A stretch of DNA of 27,293 nucleotides from a virus, in the IMG/VR virus record IMGVR_UViG_3300007734_000538, positions 1-27,293 of that record. One strand, given 5' to 3'. A program made the translations under genes and the position numbers. The notes beneath the pieces were generated by a model. That model worked only from the letters and a program-made list of their open reading frames with translations, was not told the origin of the DNA and ran no database searches. Below are positions 22,912-27,293 of this stretch, one piece after another (position 1 is the stretch's first letter; each line of letters opens with the position of its first letter).

Positions 22912-23012
22912 ATCGTTATCAATTCGTTACCTAAATATACTGGATTCGTCTGACATTTATGTCACACTAACTCTGTAGCCAATCAAGGGCATTGGCACAG
23001 ATAGGAAAAACA
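22912..23012 (+). promoter_or_regulatory. Early regulatory gap with palindrome, genome B
   Basis: A perfect inverted repeat TGACAT-tt-ATGTCA lies at 22951-22964, and a TATACT element (22936-22941) just upstream could be a -10 box with a weak -35. The half-site TGACAT/ATGTCA is the same as in the palindrome before the portal gene, and the 10-mer CATTTATGTC (22954-22963) also occurs at 11839-11848. One regulator might act at both places. The gap separates the metallophosphoesterase from the early block. Confidence 0.45.
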
Positions 23013-23162
23013 ATGAGCTTTGAGATGCCAATCATCGTATTGCTTTTAGCAGCTAATGCATTATGGTATTTAGTAGGCTGGGCTAAGGGCTTCAACGAGG
23101 GCAAGCGTGAGGGTCTAGTGGTTGCTAAATCATTTCAGCGAGTGACAACAGATGCGCGCTAA
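23013..23162 (+). CDS. Small single-span membrane protein, genome B
   Basis: A 49-residue protein with an N-terminal span (IIVLLLAANALWYLVG) and a basic tail with KGFNEGKREGLVVAK. It has the same place and plan as 7934-8095 in genome A. AGGAAAAA precedes the ATG. It overlaps the next gene by 11 bases. Function unknown. Confidence 0.6.
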   Translation: MSFEMPIIVLLLAANALWYLVGWAKGFNEGKREGLVVAKSFQRVTTDAR

Positions 23163-23430
23163 TGAGATCCTCTTATCAGCAACCGACACTATCCGCGAGC
23201 GTGGGCTTTCATATGGTCACCCTCAAGATAACTTGCGACACACAGCAATGCTCATCTCAGCATACTTACAGACACCGATACATGACTATCAAGTCGCAGG
23301 GATCATGGTGCTTGTTAAACTTGCTAGGACTAATCAGTCAGCCCAACACATCGACAACTGGGTCGATCTCTGCAGCTATGGCGCACTCGCAGGGCAACTA
23401 GCCACAGAGGAGAACGATCTATATGTTTAA
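23152..23430 (+). CDS. DUF6378-like phage protein, genome B
   Basis: A 92-residue helical protein with ATDTIRERGLSYGHPQDNLRHTA near the start and MVLVKLARTNQSAQHIDNWVDLCSYGALA near the middle. The RGxxYGxPxxN and K.AR....H.DN..D...Y motifs are those of the DUF6378 family often found in phages and seemingly related to nucleotide-handling helical folds; its activity is not established. It has no counterpart in genome A and overlaps both neighbours. Confidence 0.65.
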   Translation: MRANEILLSATDTIRERGLSYGHPQDNLRHTAMLISAYLQTPIHDYQVAGIMVLVKLARTNQSAQHIDNWVDLCSYGALAGQLATEENDLYV

Positions 23431-24085
23431 TCTAGCCGATTACGAGACAGTTGAGGTGCGACTTGAAAGGTTTATTAAGGACTATCCAGATTTCCGTATT
23501 GCAACAGAGCTGGAAGTTGTCGAGAAGGATCGATACATTGTTAAGGCTTATCTTTACAAAGGGATTGGCGCAACTATCGCATGGGCAACAGGATACGCTG
23601 AGGAAAAGATTACTGACCGAGGCGTTAATGCAACTTCAGCATTGGAGAATTGTGAGACTTCGGCAATCGGCAGAGCGCTTGCAAATGCAGGTTATGCAGC
23701 TAAAGGAAAGCGCCCAAGCCGAGAGGAAATGACCAAGGTCGTAGCTTCTAAGCCAGTTAAAACACCGGTACAAGATGTCGTACAAGACGATCAGGACTAT
23801 TGGACAACGCCTGTAGGTCAGTACAACAAAGTAGTCGATGCACCAGTCACATTGGAAAAGGCTATGGAGAACATCGCAGCTGTAATGGGAACAGGCGAAG
23901 CTCAAGAAGCACCATCTTGTAAGCATGGTCATATGACATGGCGTGAAGGCACTAAGAACAATAAGGCTTGGGGCGGTTACTTCTGCTCTGTAGTCAATCA
24001 TCAGGGTGGCGAACCTAAGTGTCCTACTGTCTGGTATTCATTATCATCAACAGGAAAGTTCGAGCCACAGAAAGCGTGGGCATAA
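23423..24085 (+). CDS. Single-strand annealing protein-like early protein with C-terminal zinc-binding part, genome B
   Basis: A 220-residue protein. The stretch GVNATSALENCETSAIGRAL (residues 70-89) resembles Rad52/ERF-type annealing proteins, where a helix of this kind packs in the ring; this makes a recombination or concatemer-forming role likely but not proven. A Pro/Val/Asp-rich linker (about 105-150) is followed by a C-terminal part with CKHGHMTWREG, GGYFC and CPTVWYSLS, probably binding zinc. The same two-part design is kept in genome A. It overlaps the previous gene by 8 bases. Confidence 0.55.
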   Translation: MFNLADYETVEVRLERFIKDYPDFRIATELEVVEKDRYIVKAYLYKGIGATIAWATGYAEEKITDRGVNATSALENCETSAIGRALANAGYAAKGKRPSREEMTKVVASKPVKTPVQDVVQDDQDYWTTPVGQYNKVVDAPVTLEKAMENIAAVMGTGEAQEAPSCKHGHMTWREGTKNNKAWGGYFCSVVNHQGGEPKCPTVWYSLSSTGKFEPQKAWA

Positions 24086-24086
24086 C

Positions 24087-24287
24087 ATGGGCTATGTAGA
24101 GTTTTACAACGAGACAACAGGCGAATGGACTAACATCGAGGATGTGCCACTGTATGACACGATCAATTGTCAGCTGTGCAATGAGCCCACAGAAGCTCAT
24201 GACATTGTTGCAGAGATCAAGTTTAAGGACGATCAGCCAATTGTAGGCGCATGGCAATGCAGAAAGTGTAAAGCAGTCAATGGATAA
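24087..24287 (+). CDS. Small zinc-ribbon protein, genome B
   Basis: A 66-residue protein with INCQLCNEPTEAHD and WQCRKCKAVNG, a CxxC...CxxC zinc ribbon, in the same place as 8691-8882 in genome A. It begins 1 base after the previous stop. The start MGYVEFYNETTGEW has beta character. Function unknown. Confidence 0.62.
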   Translation: MGYVEFYNETTGEWTNIEDVPLYDTINCQLCNEPTEAHDIVAEIKFKDDQPIVGAWQCRKCKAVNG

Positions 24288-24381
24288 GCAAGATCTGATT
24301 CATTTCCTATACTTAGCAGTAGCAGTATTAGCTGCATGGGGTGGATATATCATGGGTGTTGCTAGTGGCAACCCAGCATAG
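24280..24381 (+). CDS. Small single-span membrane peptide, genome B
   Basis: A 33-residue open frame starting 8 bases inside the end of the zinc-ribbon gene. It has one hydrophobic segment (FLYLAVAVLAAWGGYIMGVA). The overlap geometry and the clear span suggest translation, but there is no counterpart in genome A, so the call is modest. Confidence 0.45.
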   Translation: MDKQDLIHFLYLAVAVLAAWGGYIMGVASGNPA

Positions 24382-24844
24382 AAAACACAGAGGCTTCCGA
24401 ACAGAACGCGTAGTCGCACAGTACCTATCGACTGTGTGGAGTGGTGCAACTGTCGGAAGGGGTAGCGGTAAGGATATAGTCAATGTTCCGTTCGATGTTG
24501 AAGTCAAAGCCCGCGCTGGATTTCAACCATTGGCTTACATTCGTCAATTGAAAGCTCGTACAGCTCTTTCGGGGGAATTGGGCTTTGGAGTGATTAGACT
24601 CAACGGACAAGGTGAAGATGCGCGTGAGTATGCCGCCATCATCCGTCTAGAAGATCTCTTACCGCTACTCCAATTAAGATATGGTCATATAACCAGCGAA
24701 CCCACAGAAGCAGACATTGACCGCTGCACAGCCTGTGGGTCTTACATGATACAGAGGTGCTTAACATGCCAGCCTATGACTACCGATGCAAGCAGTGCAA
24801 TCTCAGTCAAGAGATTACCCATGGATGGCACGATCGACCAGTGA
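24365..24844 (+). CDS. PD-(D/E)XK / Holliday-junction-resolvase-like nuclease with zinc ribbon, genome B
   Basis: About 159 residues if read from the GTG at 24365; GTGs at 24341 and 24356 are also in frame and no ATG is available. The start (HRKHRGFRTERVVAQYLS) is typical of Hjc-like and related resolvases. The nuclease core shows GRGSGKDIV (Asp37) followed by FDVEVKAR (Glu46, Lys48), the D...E-x-K signature. A CTACGSYMIQRCLTC zinc ribbon lies near the C-terminus, overlapping the next gene. It would cut branched DNA, useful before packaging. Confidence 0.6.
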   Translation: MATQHRKHRGFRTERVVAQYLSTVWSGATVGRGSGKDIVNVPFDVEVKARAGFQPLAYIRQLKARTALSGELGFGVIRLNGQGEDAREYAAIIRLEDLLPLLQLRYGHITSEPTEADIDRCTACGSYMIQRCLTCQPMTTDASSAISVKRLPMDGTIDQ

Positions 24845-24939
24845 TTCCATGCACCTATTGCAATGAGCCGATGGTCAAAGTCATAGCAGCTGCACCAGCA
24901 CACTTCAAGGGCAAGGGCTTCTACAGTACGGATAAATAG
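24766..24939 (+). CDS. FmdB-like zinc-ribbon protein, genome B
   Basis: A 57-residue protein with MPAYDYRCKQC, CTYCNEPMVKV and FKGKGFYSTDK, matching the FmdB pattern and the genome A protein at 9410-9577. A GAGG stretch about 8 bases before the ATG supports the start; a GTG at 24757 is possible. Its reading frame overlaps the end of the nuclease gene. The stop TAG is the first part of the conserved DnaA block. Confidence 0.72.
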   Translation: MPAYDYRCKQCNLSQEITHGWHDRPVIPCTYCNEPMVKVIAAAPAHFKGKGFYSTDK

Positions 24940-24964
24940 TTATCCACAGAAGTTATCCACAGGG
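24934..24964 (+). other. Paired DnaA boxes, candidate replication origin, genome B
   Basis: Perfect TTATCCACA boxes lie at 24940-24948 and 24953-24961 in direct repeat. The block differs from 9572-9602 at a single base (GAAG against GGAG between the boxes). Here it lies between the FmdB-like stop and the lysozyme ribosome site, so it is not held in place by coding. The surroundings are only mildly AT-rich, so the melting region is not obvious. Confidence 0.65.
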
Positions 24965-24982
24965 TAACAATAAGGAGACATT

Positions 24983-25438
24983 ATGAAACGACACACCGCT
25001 CTGACCAGCACTTATGTTAATGGATTTGACAGCGATGGTACGCTAACGGCGCAGAGCCTCTTAAAGGCTCACCGCGAGCCCCTGAGGGGCGTAGCTCGCG
25101 GGGTGCTAGTAGCTATTGGGATATCTCTGTTTCTAGTGCCTAGTGCTGGTGGCTCTAAACCAGTGCAATATGTAACCTATAAACAATTCGCATTACATCA
25201 ATTAGGTTATGATTATGAGCAATATAAATGCTTATCAAAGCTCTATGGTAAAGAGAGTGCTTGGAATCCTAAAGCTCGTAATGGATCACATTATGGAATA
25301 CCACAAGGAAGATCTATCTATCTATCCAAGGTTGATGGTTATAAGCAAGTACAATGGGGATTAGATTACATAGCACATCGCTATGATGCTAATACTTGCA
25401 AGGCTTATGAACACTGGAAGGCTAAGGGATGGCATTAG
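24983..25438 (+). CDS. Membrane-targeted lysozyme-like (APF-type/SLT) muralytic enzyme, genome B
   Basis: A 151-residue protein with a clear ATG start and a strong AAGGAG site. Residues 31-40 are the basic REPLRGVARG stretch, followed by a hydrophobic segment (VLVAIGISLFLVPSAGG, 41-57) that acts as signal or anchor. The outer part has YKCLSKLYGKESAWNPKA with probable catalytic Glu91, then YGIPQ, QWGLDYIAHRYDANTC and a final KGWH, the pattern of aggregation-promoting-factor C-terminal lysozyme-like domains. It would hydrolyse cell-wall glycan. It precedes the HNH gene, overlapping it by 10 bases. Confidence 0.78.
   Translation: MKRHTALTSTYVNGFDSDGTLTAQSLLKAHREPLRGVARGVLVAIGISLFLVPSAGGSKPVQYVTYKQFALHQLGYDYEQYKCLSKLYGKESAWNPKARNGSHYGIPQGRSIYLSKVDGYKQVQWGLDYIAHRYDANTCKAYEHWKAKGWH
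25054..25101 (+). other. Two stem-loops in the lysozyme leader, genome B
   Basis: The first hairpin is GAGCCT-cttaa-AGGCTC (25054-25070). The second has an outer stem CCGCGAG (25072-25078) with CTCGCGG (25095-25101) and an inner stem CCCC (25079-25082) with GGGG (25086-25089) around TGA. The second is the same shape as 9685-9710 in genome A, with one inner base pair changed on both sides. Both lie within the coding region for the N-terminal stretch. Confidence 0.4.
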
Positions 25439-25767
25439 ACAAGTTAAACACCAGACGCTATAGAGAGCAGCGCGAACGCATATTCTCTAGAGATGGTCGA
25501 GTCTGCCAGATCTGTGGAACAGACGAAGGTGAGATGCACATCGACCACATAATCCCACGCAAGGCTGGCGGAGATCACAGCATGGATAACCTTCGTGTCC
25601 TGTGCAAGGCGTGCAACCTACGCAAGGGCGCGCTTAATGATGGGGTTTTTTTATCGAGGACGGCTACCCCCCCTGTCTTTTTCAAACCTTCTCTCTCCAA
25701 GACAGTCCAAGTCGTTCCGGACTCACCCTTTTCTAAACCAGATACATTGGATTTCGATGCAGAATGA
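25429..25767 (+). CDS. HNH endonuclease, genome B (3' end from genome A)
   Basis: A 112-residue HNH nuclease with CQIC (26-29), DHIIP (39-43), DNL (53-55) and CKACN. It aligns along its whole length with 10047-10376 but with many changes. The C-terminal tail holds TPPVFF and DSPFSKP. Codons are B-like up to the conserved C-run and A-like soon after, so this too is a hybrid gene. The ATG lies within the last codons of the lysozyme gene. Confidence 0.85.
   Translation: MALDKLNTRRYREQRERIFSRDGRVCQICGTDEGEMHIDHIIPRKAGGDHSMDNLRVLCKACNLRKGALNDGVFLSRTATPPVFFKPSLSKTVQVVPDSPFSKPDTLDFDAE
25642..25680 (+). other. Candidate cos site, B|A junction
   Basis: GGGGTTTTTTTA (25642-25653) and ACCCCCCCTGTCTTT (25666-25680) match the first site in sequence and spacing. 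Between the blocks the 12 bases differ (TCGAGGACGGCT against GCCACAGCGGAC), so the two blocks are kept while their spacer is not. Upstream is genome B, downstream genome A. Confidence 0.55.
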
Positions 25768-27193
25768 TGTGGAATTAAGCCAGACTCAACGAGGGGTCGG
25801 GCTAATTGGCAGTACCACACCTAGAGTTCACACGCCTTTACTTAAAGGTAAAAGCAAAGCGGACGAGGTGGCCGATCTAGCTGAGAGGATCGGTCTACCT
25901 TTAATCCCCTGGCAAAGATTTGTACTAGATGATTTGTTATGTGTAGACGATCAGGATAACTGGCGTAAAAAGACAGCTCTAATACTGGTAGCACGTCAAA
26001 ATGGTAAGACCCATTTAGCACGAATGCTTATATTGAGCCATCTATTCTTATGGGGCTCTAAGAATGTGCTGGGCATGTCTTCTAATCGAAATATGGCACT
26101 AGATACATTTAGGCAAGTTACATTTACGATAGAAGATAATCAATTTTTAAAAGACCAGGTAAGACAGATACGCCTGGCTAATGGCCAAGAATCTATAAGC
26201 CTACTTAATGGCGCAAGGTATGAAATAGCAGCCGCAACCAGAGATGCACCACGTGGTAAGACTGCCGATTTCTTATATATAGACGAATTACGTGAATGGA
26301 CAGAAGAAGCCTTTACAGCTGCATTACCTGTTACACGTGCTAGGCCAAATTCAATGACTTTAATGACAAGTAACGCAGGTGATGGATTTAGCACTGTGCT
26401 TAATGATCTTAAAGAGCGCTGTTTATCATACCCGCCGGAGAGTTTAGGTTATTACGAATGGTCAGCGCCTCAACACTGCAAGATACATGATCGTAAAGCC
26501 TGGGCATTAGCAAATCCGGCACTTGGCCATTTGATTTCAGAGCAGACACTGGAAGAATCAGTCAATACAAACAGCGTAGAAGCTACACGTACTGAGATGT
26601 TATGCCAGTGGATAGATAGTGCTGTCAGCCCCTGGGTATATGGATCTATCGAAGCATGTAGTGATAGCACATTAGAAATCCCTGTCGGGCCAATGACTAT
26701 AATGGCATTTGATATTGCACCGACAAGGCGATCTGGTGCGCTCGTTATGGGTCAATTAAAAGATGGCAAGATAGCAGTAGGTCTAGCCCAATTATGGTCT
26801 AGTGAAGTAGCTGTAGACGAAGTTAAAATGGCTAGTGATATTAATGAATGGGCAAAAAAGTACCACCCACATAAAATTATGTTTGACAAATACGCCACAC
26901 AAACTCTAGCCACTAAATTAGAACAAAGCGGATGGCGCATAGAGGATTGTAGTGGCCAGGCGTTTTACCAGGCATGCTCAGACTTATCAGATGCTCTGGC
27001 TAACGTTAGATTAGTACATAGTGGGCAAGCGGACTTAGTACAGCACCTTAATAACTGTGCAGCTAAGACTAATGATGCTGGTTGGCGTATTATTAGGCGT
27101 AAATCGGCTGGCGATGTTACAGCTGCAATAAGCCTTGCTATGGTTGTATCTCAATTAACTAAACCACAACAAACTGCGCAAATCTTTGTGTAA
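25757..27193 (+). CDS. Terminase large subunit, genome A
   Basis: A 478-residue packaging ATPase/nuclease if read from ATG 25757 (a longer open frame begins at 25595 but runs through the HNH gene and cos block in another frame and is not supported). It has Walker A ARQNGKT (79-85), Walker B FLYIDE, TSNAGDGFST and the nuclease stretch MAFDIAPTRRSGA and FDKYATQT. It aligns with 10373-11797 nearly throughout. Codons are strongly TTA- and ATA-rich, the style of genome A and not of the preceding 15 kb. The ATG overlaps the HNH stop by 11 bases. Confidence 0.93.
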   Translation: MQNDVELSQTQRGVGLIGSTTPRVHTPLLKGKSKADEVADLAERIGLPLIPWQRFVLDDLLCVDDQDNWRKKTALILVARQNGKTHLARMLILSHLFLWGSKNVLGMSSNRNMALDTFRQVTFTIEDNQFLKDQVRQIRLANGQESISLLNGARYEIAAATRDAPRGKTADFLYIDELREWTEEAFTAALPVTRARPNSMTLMTSNAGDGFSTVLNDLKERCLSYPPESLGYYEWSAPQHCKIHDRKAWALANPALGHLISEQTLEESVNTNSVEATRTEMLCQWIDSAVSPWVYGSIEACSDSTLEIPVGPMTIMAFDIAPTRRSGALVMGQLKDGKIAVGLAQLWSSEVAVDEVKMASDINEWAKKYHPHKIMFDKYATQTLATKLEQSGWRIEDCSGQAFYQACSDLSDALANVRLVHSGQADLVQHLNNCAAKTNDAGWRIIRRKSAGDVTAAISLAMVVSQLTKPQQTAQIFV

Positions 27194-27194
27194 C

Positions 27195-27232
27195 TTGCAC
27201 TAAATGTCCTAATTATGGTATAAAGTATACAT
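27195..27232 (+). promoter_or_regulatory. Late promoter before portal, genome A
   Basis: TTGCAC (27195-27200), 18 bases, TATAAA (27219-27224) form a recognisable promoter. Transcription would begin around 27231, so the portal ATG at 27233 would be leaderless or nearly so; no ribosome site is present. A short inverted repeat GTATA-aag-TATAC (27218-27230) overlaps the -10 element. It corresponds in position to 11798-11849 in genome B. Confidence 0.55.
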
Positions 27233-27293
27233 ATGGGTCTATTGTCTGCTTTGGGTATAACCAAAAAAACTGAAACTGTCCAAGCGCAATACG
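27233..27293 (+). CDS. Portal protein, N-terminal fragment, genome A
   Basis: The first 20 residues (MGLLSALGITKKTETVQAQY) of a gene that continues past the end of the window. Place, start (compare MGRILQTFGLEPK) and the QAQ stretch match the portal at 11850-12971. The open frame runs to the last base. Confidence 0.7.
   Translation, partial: MGLLSALGITKKTETVQAQY

Noticed and set aside
23636-24001. Antisense open frame of 121 codons in the annealing-protein gene
   Set aside because: Its Cys-rich, low-complexity content is a shadow of the conserved + strand gene.
25595-25756. Long N-terminal extension of the second terminase reading frame
   Set aside because: It runs through the HNH gene and cos block in another frame, has no match in the first terminase, and ATG 25757 gives the normal start overlapping the HNH stop by 11 bases.
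1-27293. CRISPR array, tRNA genes, insertion sequences or an integrase with att site
   Set aside because: No regular direct repeats with spacers, cloverleaf-like sequences, transposase or integrase genes were seen on reading; a tRNA search was not run.
1-27293. Gene transfer agent cluster or tandem prophages in a host chromosome
   Set aside because: No host genes flank the units, there is no integrase, both units carry DnaA boxes and a candidate cos site, and the joins lie at that site; this fits free phage genomes better, although a chromosomal array cannot be fully excluded.
1-27293. Use of an altered genetic code
   Set aside because: TAA, TAG and TGA all serve as stops at expected gene ends, and no conserved gene is broken by an internal stop.

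Overview
The window holds one and a bit copies of a very small tailed-phage (siphovirus) genome layout, present as two diverged versions joined head to tail. I call them genome A and genome B. Genome A occupies about 1-10283 and again 25681-27293; genome B occupies about 10299-25665. Both have the gene order HNH endonuclease, large terminase, portal, (protease-capsid fusion, connectors, tail tube), tail assembly chaperone with a -1 frameshift, HK97 gp10-like protein, tape measure, distal tail protein, fibre proteins, M15 peptidase lysin, two small membrane (holin-like) genes, a short early region, paired DnaA boxes and a membrane-anchored lysozyme-like enzyme. The genes lie tightly packed on the + strand, mostly with ATGA/TAATG overlaps. 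No host gene, integrase, repressor, DNA polymerase, helicase or small terminase was recognised. r1t-like holin-type proteins, an APF-type lysozyme domain and moderate GC suggest an actinobacterial host, perhaps a freshwater one; the host call is an inference. Small cos-type siphophages of about 14-16 kb are known from Rhodococcus and Arthrobacter, and this looks like that kind of phage.

Layout. 1-7829: genome A tail genes, three paralogous fibre-tip genes, lysin and holins. 7830-10046: genome A short early region (membrane peptide, annealing-protein-like protein, zinc-ribbon proteins, PD-(D/E)XK-like nuclease), DnaA boxes and lysozyme. 10047-10376: HNH gene, across which the sequence changes from A to B. 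10373-16068: genome B terminase, portal, protease-capsid fusion, connectors and tail tube. 16092-21943: genome B tail, fibre, lysin and holins. 21951-24939: genome B accessory and early genes (metallophosphoesterase, DUF6378-like protein, annealing-like protein, nuclease, zinc ribbons). 24934-25438: DnaA boxes and lysozyme. 25429-25767: second HNH gene, across which the sequence changes from B back to A. 25757-27293: genome A terminase and the start of its portal gene.

The most striking point is that both changes between A and B fall at the same place. A conserved block inside the 3' end of the HNH gene carries a 15-nt run, A-C7-TGTCTTT, at 10284-10298 and 25666-25680, exactly 15,382 bp apart, although the surrounding genes are strongly diverged. 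This is what two related phages sharing one cohesive-end (cos) site would give if their ends were joined. Genome B would then be a complete 15.4 kb unit, and genome A (about 4 kb of it lies outside the window) about 16 kb. A second near-identical block (30 of 31 nt) contains two perfect DnaA boxes, suggesting that replication depends on host DnaA. No computation was run; homology and function calls come from reading motifs and from comparing the two copies with each other.
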